A stretch of 64,000 nt of DNA from Istiophorus platypterus (Eukaryota > Chordata > Actinopteri > Istiophoriformes > Istiophoridae): assembly GCA_016859345.1 (NCBI GenBank), contig CM029122.1:7441575-7505574 (forward strand). The letters are read 5' to 3'. The notes beneath the pieces are model-generated. The model did not search any database. It was not told the DNA's origin and worked only from the letters and a program-made list of their open reading frames with translations. Made by a program: the position numbers and the translations under genes. This document shows positions 26,599-39,095 of this stretch, one piece after another (within the stretch, counting starts at the first letter, position 1; every line of letters starts with the position of its first letter).

Positions 26599-29500
26599 GC
26601 ATTTTAATGTGAAGATGTGTACTTTTATCTCCATTCACCTGGACTTTTTGGGTTTTTCCACACTGCGTTTTCTTTAACCACATTATTTTCCAGACTCCTT
26701 CTGTCTGTCACTACAGCTAGAGGTGCTTCACTCTCAGACTCTGATGCTGATCAGAGAGCGATGGGGAGACCTGGTGCAGGAGGAGAGATATGTGCCTGCA
26801 AAATACCTCACACTCACCGTCTGGAAGTAAGACTTAAGCTTGCAGTCACATTAATGGACATATACACATTCATTCAACAAATAATTTTTAAATACCAATG
26901 GGTGCTCCTGTACTACTACTAATGTATACTGACCCATTATCTTTTTTTCTCTGTCTGCCTTTCGTTTTCTTTTTTCCAGCCAACAGGTTTTGGGTAGGAA
27001 AACGGGTACAGCGTCCGTACATAAAGTCACTATCAGGATTGATGAGTCAGATGGATCTAAGCCATTGCAAATATCTCATGAACCTCCTCTCCCTGCCTGT
27101 GATTCCAAATTAATGGAGAGAGCTATGAAGGTAAAGTGGACATTGATGTTCTCAGTGTAAAGTACAAGTCAGCTTGGCTTATTGTGCAAACATCTTAAAA
27201 TTTAATTACGTCTGTTGTCTGTCGCTCATTCTGTAGATTGACCATCTGTCAGTGGAGAAACTTCTGATTGACAGTGTGCATGCACGGTCTCATCAGAAGC
27301 TACAAGAACTGAAGGCCATTCTAAAGGCCAGCAATCCCAATGACAACTGTACGTATTTACTCTATTTTCTCATCATTACATCATTTTACACGCAAACCCA
27401 ACGAAACCATTGTTTTCAGCAACGGCTGTGGACTTAAGCCATTGTTTAGGATGCAGAAGGACTCGTTTTAACATTGAAAAATAGGTAATGGCAAGATTTT
27501 CATGTCTTAAAGGACAGGTTCACACTTTTTCTAGTCCGTCTAAAAACAATAGTCTGATCCCCATAAGAACATTGAAAGAGGTCTTGATTGTTGTAATCAT
27601 TCCTCCTGTTCATTATGCACATTAAGAAATCCCTCTCTATTGCACTACCAATGTGATGGAATAAAATTCAGTCTGTGCTCTGTATTAAAATGTATATCGA
27701 AGTTTATCCGAAGTTGGTGCTCTGAATTAGCCAAACCAAGTAATTATTTCCCTCAAAATAACAGTCATTGTAGTTAGAAATTCCCTTGTGCTGTTATCCC
27801 TCTACCTCAGCTCAGCATGAGCTGAGACTTAAAAACTGTGAACTTATTCTTTAATTATGATGATCTGCGTGTTTAAAATTCCTATTAGTTCATAGAGGTT
27901 TGATCTCCAAGCTTCTCCCATTCTCCTTCAGTCAGTTAATGTCCTGTAACCATGTGATTAAGCCCTCCACTGTATTGCAAAGAGATTATTAAGTGTGTGT
28001 TTGTTTATTTCAGCATTCATTGAGACTGCTTTACCCACACTTGTTATTCCAATACTGGAGCCCTGTGGTCGTTCAGAGTGCTTACACATTTTTGTAGACC
28101 TGCACTCTGGCATGTTCCAGCCCATGCTGTATGGATTAGGTATGTAGGAGCAAACATTAATAACTCTGGTTTTTGGTTTTGGTTTTTTTTTTAATGTTTG
28201 TCCATCGTGTTTGTTTTAGTAAAGGTTTTTGGTTCAGGTCATGTTTATATAGGGTGTTTGGTTTTGTGTAACAATAAAACAAACAATTTGGCTAGGATGA
28301 TTCAATGTCATGCTTTGTTTCCGTGCAATACTTGATCTTCTGCTGTTTGCTCAGCTCTGTGAATATAAAGCCCCTGTGTGCTCTCCCTAAAGATCAGTCC
28401 ATGCTGGATGACATCGAAAAGACCATCAACGATGATATGAAGCGCATCATATCTTGGCTGCAACAACTTAAGTAAGTCAACTTCCATCTCAAGTAATTAT
28501 GAACATATAATATATACTCACAGCTAAAAGTAAACAGACTTAGTTATTTATTTTTTTGACATAGCATTTATGGAAAACAAATAGTAAGCAGTAGTAGCCG
28601 TCATCAGACACCTGCGTGTAGCTTGTCCAAACTGACTAATTGCAGTCAATATCAGTAGGAAAACTCGGTTAAGCAAGGAGAATGATGGTTGTTGAGATGA
28701 ATTGCCAGGGCTGCTAGAGTCCAGCATGACTGAACAGTATGAATCCTTTTGAGTATGAGTATAAGCCACAATCCCTCAACTTTCTGCAACTTGGCTTTCA
28801 TTAAGAGACTGACTCTTGCTCACTGGCCAGGTTCTGGTTGGGGGAGCAGCGCTGTCGACAGTCTGTGAAGCACCTTCCCACTGTGTGCACTGATGTCCTA
28901 CACCTCTCCAACTCAGCCTCTCACCCCGTTGGCAGCTTGTCCAAACACAAACTCTTCATTAAGCTCACTCGTCTTCCGCAATACTACATCGTAAGTTCCT
29001 CAACCCATATGATCCTGGAAAAAGGCTGAACTAAAATGACTATAAGAAAATTTCACTACAAAGATTGTTAGACAGAATTTGCCTTCCTTATTATGTCCCC
29101 CTCTCATCCTCCATCTTGTATTACTTCTACTCTTCTCTTTCCTACTTCTCATCTCTTCTTTGCAGGTGGTGGAAATGCTTGAAGTGCCTAGTAGTCCCAC
29201 GGCCCTGCAGTACAAGTACTCCTTCCTGTCTGTATCTCAGTTGGAGGGAGAGGATGGACCCATGTGCGCACAACTACTGCAGCATTTCAAGCCCAACCTA
29301 GAACACCTTCTCCAGGACACTACAACAGGGAAAGGGGCCCGACCTGGGGCTAAGAGAAAGGTAGTCAGTGCAGGAGTAGTCATACAAACAGCATTTGATT
29401 ATACACAAATGAAAGGGTTTTTTTTTAAGGGGGGTAGTCAGTGGATGTGCTGCTGGCCTAGAGGTTTGAACCGGACAATTTTGACCAGCTAGGACAATGT

Positions 29501-32500
29501 GGGCAGGAAAGGTAAATGTGCTATGCCTACCCTAAAAAGCTGTCCATGAGGCACAGCTGACAAAGACTAATTATAAATGATAACATTCTAGAGTTACCAT
29601 TTCTGCCTAATACGATTATAAAATACTCCATTGCTGGTTTAGCTTGGGCAGCTATATGTGTAGGCTGCATTGCAAGTATGGATTTAGCTTTTGTTTGTAC
29701 TAGTTATCTTCCTCATGTTTGTTAAGGAATTGGTAGAAATATATGTGCCAAGCTGGATATATAAAACAATATAAATGTCCTTTTAATGTGCAATCATTTG
29801 TTTTTTGGGGGGGCTCCCTGCTGCTCTGTAGATATCTGGAGACCAGGGGGACCCAGAGCCAAAGAAGCCTAAGCGGTCTGGGGAAATGTGTGCCTTCAAC
29901 AAGGAGCTGGCTCACCTAGTAGCGATGTGTGACACCAACATGCCTTTCATTGGCCTCAGAACAGAGGTAAGTAACAGTGCTTAGACATTTGGATAATTCA
30001 TGCCAGTCATACACGTGTCCTGACTTACTCACTTAAAATCTCAAGCCTGTCGATCCCAGTCTGTTTTTCTTGGCTAATTCTGCATATTCTGTCTGTCTTT
30101 GAATAGCTGTCCAACATGGAGATTCCAAACCAGGGGGTCCAAGTGGAGGGAGATGGCAGCAGTCATGCAATACGTCTTCTGAAGTAATACAAACAGTAAC
30201 AAGTCTGAATGCATGCATTTATGCACACACAATGACAACCAAAATGTAGTTTTCTTTTAAGCATGATAAACTTTTTCCAAACCATTATGATGTTGCAGAG
30301 TATTGGTTTTATCCTGCAGGATTCCTCCTTGTAAAGGTGTAGGAGAGGAAACCAGGAGAGCTCTAGAGCGCTCCCTACTAGACTGCACCTTCCGACTGCA
30401 GGGCAGAAACAACCGAACCTGGGTGGCTGAACTGATGCTGGCCAACTGTCCTCTCAACAGCACACACAGCAAGGAGCAAGGTACACACCACGTATACTGC
30501 TCTCATTTCATCACTAAATGTTGACATTTATCTCTTTTTGCCTTAGATAACACAGGAAATTTTTATTGAGATTAAATGTTTCTCAAGGTGTCTTGTTCGA
30601 AAATTAGCATCCATTACAAAGAACATGATTCAGAGTCAGATTATAATAAAAAGTATCAACTGCATTGATTTTATAGATGAACCATTTCTCAGGAAATGCT
30701 TTGCATGCTCTGCTTAACAGATGGCCCTATGTAAATAAGGGAAATACGCAGCCCCCCCTCTAAATGAACCTATCTGTTCCTTCTATTAGCATCCACACGG
30801 CACGTGTACCTGACCTATGAAAATCCTCTTTCGGAACCAGTGGGCGGACGAAAGGTTGTAGAAATGTTCCTCAATGACTGGAATGCCATCAGTCAGCTCT
30901 ACCAGTGTGTTCTCAACTTTGCTCGTGCGCTGCCAGGTATGTTCTTGCAAAGCTTGCACTTAACATGTAAATCAATGACTGTGGTACTCTTGGATCAGTC
31001 AGTTCATCTTGATTCAGTCAGCATGTTTCAGTTGTGTAAGGTAAAGAAAAACATACATTGTTTTAATGATCATGTTTAAATTTAGTGCTGAAAACATTTC
31101 CATTGAAGTCCATTGAGGCTAAAATGGGAAATAAAAGTTGTAATATTATCTTAATATTATCATAAAAATGCAGCATAATCTGTTTTATATCAGTAAATTT
31201 TAGCTGGATGGGATATGTATATTGAAATCTGCACATTAAGTTTTCTTAAAATATTCACCACTGCTGAATTAACTCTTGGCAAAAGACATGCACCCATCTA
31301 ATGCAGCTGCATATTGTGATGCCTCCTTCTAGAGATGCCATCTTACCTGAGCCTGTTTTCAGAGGTGCGGCTCTACAACTACCGCAAGCTGGTGCTGTGC
31401 TACGGCACCACCAAGGGCAGCTCCGTCACCATCCAGTGGAACTCCGGCAGCCAACGCTTTCACCTTGCCCTGGGCACTGTGGGGCCTAACTCTGGCTGCT
31501 CCAACTGCCACAATATTATCCTCCATCAGCTACAAGAGATGTTCAACAAGAGCCCCAACGTGATGCAGCTGCTGCAGGTACACAATAACACAGTCATGAA
31601 AACGCAGCCACAACGCACACATGTACACTTGTTAGATATAACCGAAAATAATAGTTTAAAGCTTCATTCTTTTTCTAAAATTTTATTTATTCTGTTTTGT
31701 TCGTGCTCTTCACATGGCTCTAAAAATACTTGCAAACATTACTTTGTTTAACTTATGTTCTCTGTTTCCCTAATGACATGCTATCTATTGTACTTTGATG
31801 TTTGTGTAATTTTCTGACCATGTGTCTGTTTATCCTCCTCAGGTGCTTTCCGACACACAGGCCCCTCTGAATGCAATCAACAAGCTACCAACAGTGCCCA
31901 TGCTGGGCCTGACCCAGCGCACCAACACTGCCTACCAGTGCTTCTCCATCTTACCCCAGTCACCCACACACATCCGACTGGCGTTCCGAAACATGTACTG
32001 CATCGACATCTACTGCCGCAGCCGTGGAGTTGTAGCCATCAGAGATGGAGCCTACAGTCTCTTTGACAACACTAAGATTGTAGAAGGCTTCTACCCTGCT
32101 CCAGGACTCAAGGTATACCAGGCTCAGATGTACAGTTGTGGTGTTAGGTAACAGACCTCATCTGGAAAAGGAGATGTGGTCCTCTCTAACTCAAGCTTCT
32201 GTCTAAACTGCACAACAGAAAAATTCCTGCCACCTCACTTGAGATTGTGAAATCCAGAAATTGTGACCTGTTGACTGTAGTTATTGAAATGTGCTTATTT
32301 GCTTTACTTGTTAAAAATTAGATGAGAAGATGGATACCACTCTTATTTCTGAAAAGTAAATATGAAAATTATTCGAGCAGCCAGCTAGCTTATCTTAGCT
32401 GGCCCTTTCTCTTGCCCTAAGCAAAGTTTAAAAAAAAAACAAAAAAACAAAAACACAACAACTCTAAAAGTCAGTTCTCTGGAGTCTCTTAATTATGATG

Positions 32501-33266
32501 TGATTGCCAAGTTATTAGCGGAAATTCCAGGAAATCACTGCATTGACCAAGATAAAGCCAGACACAAACCCCAACATAGTCACAGTTTTTTACAGTTTAA
32601 CGCTTAGGGTTCTGTATTGAATAAATGATATTAAAAGTGTTTATAATTAAGCTTTAAAGGTGCTGGGAGGCAGATTTTGTTATCTTTTGACTACCAGACT
32701 AGCTATTTCCCTGTTTCCAGTCTTCATGCTTAGATAAGCTAAGCTAAATGTATATTTCCCTTGTAAGCACTCCCAGTGTGAAAAAGACTTAAATTCTGTG
32801 TTAAGGATCTGAAAGGTCTTTTTGTAATCAGTACAACTGAAGAATACAACTATATTCCAAAAGTAAAATGTGTCGCAGATATACAGTTTGATTTTCAACG
32901 ATATAAAAAATGTTTTGTTTGATTATTTGTTTTTTTGGTTCAGCTTTTTTCATCGACCACTTTCCTCTCCCTCTTTTCCCTTTCAAGACATTCCTCAACA
33001 TGTTTGTAGACAGCAATCAGGATGCTCGCAGACGCTCCGTCAACGAAGACGACAACCCACCCTCACCGGTGGGCGTGGACTCGATGGACAGTCTGATGAA
33101 CCAGCTGCAAGCTCAACAGCCGCCACAGACAATTAGAGGGGGTGTGGGAGGTGTGTATCCTCCCCTCACCTCACCGCCACCAAATTACCACGCTAATGTA
33201 ACTCCTTCACCATCCATGATGCCCACCCAGTCACCAGGTAATGGCAAAAATGGTACACGGTGTGTA

Positions 33267-33307
<41 letters not shown>

Positions 33308-33715
33308 ATGTTTGCATGGGTGTGAGTGGAAATATGTGTGTGTGTGTTTTGTGAGCAAAAGTGCGAGTGAATGATATCCTGTTTTGTTTGTGTCATCTGA
33401 GCTTGTCCAGCTGCCATAGAACATTATGACCAACAGACCATTGTTTTGGATTATATCACGTTACTGTCACCAACCGTCCTGCTGACTTGTGCATTTGATG
33501 CAAGAGCAAATTGTGTGTATGTCAGAGAGAATGAGGAAGAGCAGCCACGTGTGCCCATTTTAATTTTGTGCAACCATGAGATCAGTTGTGTTCTTCATGC
33601 AACATGCACACACTGCACAGCCAAGAGGGAACAAAGCATGCATTTAGTCCTGCTCCTTCCATTCCTCGCCATCTCAGCCCGCCAGCCAGAGACTACAGCC
33701 CTTCCGCCCAGCTTT

Positions 33716-33765
<50 letters not shown>

Positions 33766-36700
33766 CTTGTTCTCATATCCCGGTGGGGACTTACACCTGA
33801 ATGCACACTAACTCATTGGGCTAATGTCACCATGGGGACTAAAATCACAGTCCCCATGCGTAAACTCCTTTTTGAAGGTTAAGACTTGGTTTCTAGGATT
33901 GGGTTAAGTTCAGGGTTAGGGGAAGGGGGAGGGTTAGGCATTTCGTTTGTGATGGTTTAAGTTAGGGTAAGGGACTAGGGAATGTATTATGTCAAAGACT
34001 GTCCCCGTGGGGCTAGTGGAACAAGTCTCGGTGTGTTTTTGTGTGTGCATGTGTGCATGTGTGCATGTGCATCTGCGTGTGTGTGTGTGTGTGTAAGGAG
34101 ATCTTGTCAACCCATGAGTCTGACGAGCCCTTTGGTGTATGTATGTGTGTGTATGCAGGGAATATCCATGCCTCTGGCTCCCCTAGTGGGGCTCTGAGGG
34201 CACCCTCTCCTTTCGGGCCCACCCCGTCTCCGTCTTCTCTGGGCATAGCCATGGGCCAGACCAGCTTTGCCAGTCCCCACGGTAAGCACAAGGGTGGCTA
34301 TGAATGCTGGCCCAGTGGTAATTCTGGTCTGCTGGGCAAGGGCTGGAACGGGCTGAACTTAGCGTCTTCATTGGACAGTTGTAGGCTGAACACACAAGCA
34401 ACCATATCATAAGTAGCCTGTAAAGCGTTGGGCACACAGTGGTGTATTCATTTGACTGTTTTTATTGTTGTATGTTCACTGTAGCCTTGTGACTGACTGC
34501 TATCTCTGCTTTAATGTAGGTGCTCTGGACCCCAGCTCCCCATATGCCATGGTGTCTCCGAGCCATAGGGGCCAGTGGCCAGGCTCACCACAGGTCTCAG
34601 GGCCTTCTCCTGGGGCAAGGATCCATGGCATGTCACCTGGTAACCCGTCGCTGCACTCACCCATCCCTGACCCTCATTCTCCACGTGCTGGGACCAGTAA
34701 GTTCAGTTCTCAGTGTTGCCTCACATTATTAGAGAATTAAGTTTTTTCCATATCCTGTTTATGCAACCAGTTCCATTACCATGCAAAACATGACGTTTAC
34801 ACATTATTTTTATCTCTTTGTTTTAGGTTCACAAGTCATGCCTACAAGTATGCCTCCACCCCGTAAACTACCTCAGCGCCCCTGGGCTGCCTCCATTCCT
34901 ACCATCCTCACCCACAATGCCTTGCATGTGCTTCTGCTACCCTCACCCACCCCCTGCCTGGTGCCAGGCCTGGCAGGAAGCTACCTCTGCTCGCCGCTGG
35001 AGCGCTTTCTGGGTTCAGTGATCATGAGACGGCACCTGCAGAGGATCATCCAGCAGGAAGCCAACGTGAGTGTTGCACAAATCCCACTGACTTGGACATG
35101 GGAGGATTACTTCCTTTTTGTTTGTATATTTGTTTTTCCCCTCAGTGTCATTATCTGTTCTGCACTCCCCATCACATCCCCTACTCTGTCAACTCTCTTC
35201 CAGTTGTCCATTGTGAACTCTAATGAGCCTGGTGTGATCATGTTCAAGACGGATGTGCTGAAGTGCAGGGTTGCTCTCAACCCAAAGAACTACCAGACGC
35301 TGCAGCTCAAAGTCACTCCGGAAAACACAGGTCCCTGGTCCCAGGAGGAGCTTCAGGTGCTGGAAAAGTTCTTTGAGACACGGGTATGTAAAGGCAATGT
35401 AGGTTAAAGGGACAGTTCATATATTATTCAAATACATACTTGAATAATATGGAACACTTTTTCTCAACTGATCATAATTAAAATCATGGTGTTATTTCTT
35501 CTAATCAAAATTCCGGACTGTTAATTTGACAGTGATAGCTGGTCCCAATCTTTCATTTAGTTTAATTTTTTTTAAAATTAAACTAAATTTTATTTTTATT
35601 TATTTATTTAATCAATCAGTTAATATAGTGATACCACCCACTTTTTTTACATTTCTATCAAGGACTTTGTCTGTAAGGCCAGTCACATAGGAACACATAC
35701 CAACTTTACTGATATTTCATTCTTCTTCTGGTGTTTTCTTTTTTAGGTCGCTGGTCCTCCCTTCAAATACAACACACTGAATGCCTTCACAAAACTGTTG
35801 GGGGCACCCACTAACATCCTTAGGGACTGTGTGCGCATCATGAAGCTTGAACTGGTGGGTAGCTGGTTTGTTTGCTGGTTGTAACGTGTATTTAATTATT
35901 ATCGTGTGTGAGCCTTGTCAGTTTATTTGGGAGATGTAGTACTTCTGTCTTTAAAAATATTATATATTTTCCACAAAATGTAGAATATTTTAAACTTGTG
36001 TTGCAGCATACTTTACATCTTTACCCTCCTAGAAATTCAACAAATCTATAAAATATGCAAATATTTCTTCAAGATACACAATCTATTTTGTGCATCCATT
36101 TGCATTTGAAAATGTGCCAAAAATGCACGTGCTGCAGTTCTGGAAGTGTTTCAGAAGTGCTGTGTATATATAAACTAGCCTGGCCTCTCTCTGCAGTTCC
36201 CTGATCAGGCTGCACAGCTGAAGTGGAATGTCCAGTTCTGTCTCACCATCCCTCCCAGTGCTCCTCCCATCGCCCCGCCTGGGACCATCGCTGTGGTGCT
36301 CAAGTCCAAGATGCTCTTCTTTGTAAGTCTCAGCAGAGCCTCATAATCAGCTTTCCAAAACCAGGCCAAAGGTCATACACTGTACATGTGGAGCATCTCT
36401 TGAAACACATTAAGCAACCTTGCTCTGTGTTTGTGGTCTGTTTTGGCTCACAGTTGCAGCTGACCCAGCGTATGCCGGTGCCCCAGGAACCAGTGAGCAT
36501 TATTGTACCCATCGTGTACGACATGGCTAACGGCCTCACTCAGCAGGCCGACATCCCCAGACAACACAGCTCCTCCGGGGCTGCAGCGCTCATGGTCTCT
36601 AATATCCTTAAGAGGTTCAATGAGATGCACCCTGCAAGACCGGGTGAGAGACTGCTCTCCCAGCTGCTGAACACTAAATAATTTACTGTGCACAAAAAGT

Positions 36701-36854
36701 GATATTTAATTCTGTTTTGTTATAGTTGTTCTGGCAAAACATCTTTGCTAACGCTGACTCTTTATCTGCCTTTCTCTCAGGTGAGTGTACGATATTTGCT
36801 TCTGTCCACGAGCTGATGGCCAGCCTAGCTCTACCCCCTGGCACTCGTCAGTAG
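23136..36854 (+). CDS. med14: med14, Mediator complex subunit 14, complete (29 coding exons, 1435 aa)
   Basis: Orthologue of MED14/DRIP150/TRAP170, the scaffold that joins head, middle and tail modules of nuclear Mediator and so links activators to RNA polymerase II. The spliced frame is 4308 nt, 1435 residues against 1454 in human. Residues 1-36 are a G/P-rich leader; RLSLLIEFLLQRTYHE (37-52) opens the conserved N-terminal domain. KRSGEMCAF and TRLPQYYIV are mid-protein blocks; roughly residues 960-1140 (exons 21-24) are a Pro/Ser/Gly-rich disordered linker; the conserved C-terminal region follows and ends at TAG 36852-36854. Two LXXLL nuclear-receptor-type motifs are visible, LAELL at 56-60 and LHVLL at 1163-1167, in the places where human DRIP150 has them. 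The ATG at 23136 aligns with the human MAPVQ start. No break or frameshift. Head-to-head with usp9. Confidence 0.97.
23846..23872 (+). CDS. med14: med14 27-nt microexon (exon 2)
   Basis: Flanked by a strong acceptor (poly-T then CAG at 23843-23845) and donor (AG|GTGTGTG). It encodes LPRKTDME plus parts of two codons. Length 27 keeps the frame if skipped. It supplies the last Leu of the LAELL motif (residues 56-60) whose first part is in exon 1. Confidence 0.9.
24125..24560. repeat. Dispersed repeat in med14 intron 3
   Basis: TTTATTTAACCTCTATTAAC CAGGAAGACTC resembles the start of the repeat at 4525. Further along, TTACCAAGTTCTCAGCAGAC and a block up to about 24560 look like the body of an interspersed element. 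It fills most of intron 24114-24704. Class unknown to me. Confidence 0.45.
25727..26693 (+). other. med14: Probable U12-type (minor spliceosome) intron of med14
   Basis: The donor after exon 7 reads GTATCCTTTCT, a perfect match to the U12 GT-subtype donor consensus (RTATCCTTT) and unlike the GTAAGT-type donors of the other introns. A U12-like branch site TTCTTTAAC (consensus TTCCTTAAC, one change) lies at 26670-26678, putting the branch adenosine about 16-17 nt before the AG at 26692-26693, within the usual U12 window. The intron also carries a (GT)n tract at 26544-26595. Confidence 0.85.
26544..26595. repeat. (GT)n microsatellite
   Basis: About 26 uninterrupted GT units in med14 intron 7. 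Confidence 0.98.
27505..27960. repeat. Dispersed repeat (TTAAAGGACAGGTTCACAC family)
   Basis: Starts CTTAAAGGACAGGTTCACAC then TTTTTCTAGTCCGTC and includes TTGTAATCATTCCTCCTGTT C, a percomorph interspersed repeat. It lies in med14 intron 27349-28013. Related copies at 20065-20150 and 44795-45290. Confidence 0.6.
32283..32740. repeat. Dispersed repeat (GCTAAGCTAA / TAGATGAGAAGATGGATACC family)
   Basis: In med14 intron 32113-32987. TTAGATGAGAAGATGGATAC CACTC, a CAGCCAGCTAGCTTA block, then CCCTGTTTCCAGTCTTCATG C and GATAAGCTAAGCTAAATG are signature blocks of a family common in percomorph introns. The centre is interrupted by an A-rich insertion near 32430-32455. Related copies at 61395-61985 and 62555-62705. 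Confidence 0.65.
33270..33305. repeat. (GT)n microsatellite
   Basis: Pure GT tract about 30 nt past the donor of med14 exon 21. Confidence 0.97.
33719..33762. repeat. (GT)n microsatellite
   Basis: 22 GT units, immediately followed by the GTGGGGAC repeat at 33765. Confidence 0.98.
33765..34020. repeat. GTGGGGAC-type repeat with degenerate TTAGGG units
   Basis: Begins TACTTGTTCTCATATCCCGG then TGGGGAC and ends GACTGTCCCCGTGGGGCTAG, so the ends are roughly inverted around GTCCCCA/TGGGGAC. The middle carries GGGTTAGGGGAAGG, GGAGGGTTAGGC and GTTAGGGTAAGGG, degenerate telomere-like words. (GT)n tracts abut both sides. This compound repeat is frequent in fish introns. Confidence 0.7.
34032..34155. 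repeat. Compound GT/GCAT microsatellite before med14 exon 22
   Basis: GTGTGCAT units followed by (GT)n to 34094, then a GTAT/GTGT stretch at 34134-34155 that runs directly into the acceptor ATGCAG of exon 22 (34159). Confidence 0.9.
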
Positions 36855-37570
36855 ACACAACAAGTTCAGAAGCAGTCCTGGAACCCAACTGGAGTCCTTT
36901 TTGAGACCGAGGACGGTTCCATCCCTGACCTTAGAGGAAACAGGAGAGTAATGACTGTGGTCCCTAGACATCAAAATTCAGCATGTGTCCTCTCTGCTTC
37001 AGCCACTGGACTTCTGACCTGATGTATAATTGCAGTTAAGAAAGGGAGTAAAATCTGTATAGTCTTGAACCACGGTCTTTATTCTCGATAGAAATAAGAT
37101 TTGCTGTTTAGATAGATGTTGGAGGAGGTGGGCGTTTGATGCAAAAGGATATAAATGTTATTTTTTTCCTTCAGGTGCACTTGTAAACAAGATTATCTAT
37201 TGAAATTAAGGTTGTTTACGAAAATATGTACATTATTGTATATTTGAGTGTTGAAAAGAATCAGGTGAGTTAGAATTTTGCTAGAGCCTTGTCTTCTTTT
37301 TTTTTTTTCTCGTTTTTACAGCGCCATTCTGATATTATTGTAGTATCAGGAGATATATTCCTTAGCACACTATTTAAATGTCTTCTTGCCTTTACACTGT
37401 CAAGACCTCTGAATTTTTATTTCAAACTTTCGTTTTGGATACTGTAAAACTGTGACAAACTTTATAAGCCAGTTGTATTTTATTAAGACACATTTTCGAG
37501 TCTTGATTGAAAGATTTGAGACATCTTGTCTGACTTTGCTATTTAATAAATCAAGCCCACAGTTGGTTTG
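36855..37570 (+). other. med14: med14 3'UTR with poly(A) signal
   Basis: No open frame after the TAG at 36852. A canonical AATAAA lies at 37545-37550, followed by a GT-rich stretch (GTTGGTTTGTGC at 37562-37573), so cleavage is expected near 37565. The 3'UTR would be about 700 nt. Confidence 0.8.
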
Positions 37571-38014
37571 TGCTTTGAGGATCTTCCACTGGCAGTGATA
37601 AAACTATTGGATCTTTTACTCTAGTAAAAGTAATAATACCACATGCATTAAGCAGCATTAACTATAAAATACTCATCATGCAGAATAGACCCCCCCCCCT
37701 GTTATAAATCATCATTATTATTATACAACTGTCAGCATTCATATCTTCCTCTTGGACTCCTCAGCATTTTCACTTCAATATTTTCCCTCAGCAGCAACAT
37801 CTAAACTGACTCTTCTACTTCATCCGGTTAAAATGAAACTTAAACTCCTTTACACCACCATGTTTTGATGCACTGATGTAATCAGTAAATCAATGTTGTA
37901 GTAGGTCATGGTGATGGTAAATTTTAGTTCTGGGTAACCGCAATTTCATTGATAAGTGGATCATATCTTATAAATTGATCTTAGTCTGAAAGCTAACTAG
38001 TAACTACAGTTGAA

Positions 38015-38340
38015 ATAGATAAAGCAGATTAGGTGATGAGTCGATTGTCATAATTTATCAGTCTTTTGAGGTAATAATAGGTAAAAATGCCAAACATTTT
38101 ATAGTTCCAGCCTCTCAACTATGAAGATTTTCTGCTTTTATTCTCTTTTATGTGCGTGTGAACTAAATATCTTTGGGTTTTGGATTGTCGGTCTGACAAA
38201 ACCGCAACGTTGAGATGTCACCTTTTTCTTTAGTAGATTATTGTTGTATATTATTTTTTTCCCCCCAATATACACCAAAAGATTAATAGAGAAAATAATC
38301 ATCAGGATAATACATAATGAGAATAATCAGCTTCGGCCCT
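38015..38340 (-). repeat. MITE copy 3 (GCTGCAACTAA family)
   Basis: Contains GATGAGTCGATTGTCATAAT, TTTGGGTTTTGGATTGTCGG and, at the right end, GAGAAAATAATCATCAGGAT followed by AATGAGAATAATCAGC and GGCCCT, the diverged reverse complement of the family start. Intergenic between med14 and the small gene. Confidence 0.65.
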
Positions 38341-38449
38341 AAAACTAAATGTATTGGAGTAAAGAAAAAAAAAATTACAATATTTCTTTCTGAATGCGGT
38401 GGAGTATAAATATAACGCAGTCATGCGGAGTACTTGAGTAAATGTACTC

Positions 38450-39095
38450 CGTTCCTTTCTAGCCCCGAGGCAGGCGTGTCGTCGTATATGGTTTCAAACC
38501 TGTGCGTGTGCGGTGCGTCCCAGCCGAGGGATGCTGCGCTCCTCATCCCGGAGACATGACATCATTGTGGAAGGCTGGTCCCCCGGTCTCTGCGAAAGGG
38601 GGCGGGGGCGCGCAAAACTGAAAAATCGCCTGCACGGCTGTTGTTGCAAAGGGCGTGGGCATTGTAGGGTTTTTTGTTTGTTTGTTTGTTTGTTTTTATC
38701 TTAACCCCCCCCCCCCCTCCCGGTGTCATCATCTCCATGGATCCCCCGGGTTTGACGGACTCGTTCATCACCTTGCGGCTGCGTGCGAGGATCGTCACTG
38801 GCCGAGGCGGCGACGGATTCCGGATGAAGCGGCACCGTGTCGGCGTCCGTTCACCGCGCCTCAACGCTTGACACCCGAGCGCACCCACCCCCTCCACCCC
38901 GCGCCCCCCATTCCGCGATCTATCGTTTCGACCAAATGCAGTTTTAAGAAGAAAAAATAATAACTACAATAAAAGAGACTCGTCCATAGCCTCGAACAGG
39001 CCGTCGCCCCGCGCTCTCATCGGCCGTCATATGGCTCTTATCGGCGCCGCAGGTTCGGGCGACTAGGCGTGACAACCGCCGGCTCCGGTTCAGAC
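38450..39095 (+). promoter_or_regulatory. CpG-rich promoter / 5'UTR of the 261-aa gene
   Basis: CpG content rises from about 38455 to 39160. The region contains GTTT tetranucleotide repeats at 38670-38697 and a run of 13-14 C at 38705-38718. An upstream ATG at 39030 opens a 12-codon frame ending TAG at 39064-39066, just before the main start. No TATA box close to the ATG; a TATAAATATAA word at 38405-38415 is too distant to assign. Confidence 0.5.

Larger units (their letters stand above)
23136..36854 (+). other. med14: med14 exon map
   Basis: Coding exons: 23136-23311, 23846-23872, 24008-24113, 24705-24878, 25050-25179, 25318-25446, 25619-25726, 26694-26826, 26980-27130, 27237-27348, 28014-28139, 28393-28471, 28831-28990, 29166-29360, 29832-29966, 30107-30183, 30320-30480, 30790-30936, 31333-31577, 31843-32112, 32988-33237, 34159-34281, 34520-34696, 34827-35065, 35204-35383, 35747-35854, 36197-36322, 36454-36643, 36781-36854. 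Sum 4308 nt; every junction joins in phase. All introns are GT-AG; the one after 25726 looks U12-type. Confidence 0.94.

Noticed and set aside
33890..33985. Interstitial telomere array
   Set aside because: TTAGGG words are few and irregular and belong to the GTGGGGAC dispersed repeat, not a tandem telomeric array.
38513..38960. Several open frames on both strands in the GC-rich region before the 261-aa gene
   Set aside because: High GC content lowers stop frequency; frames cross poly-C and GTTT repeats and have no recognisable motif. Treated as promoter/5'UTR.
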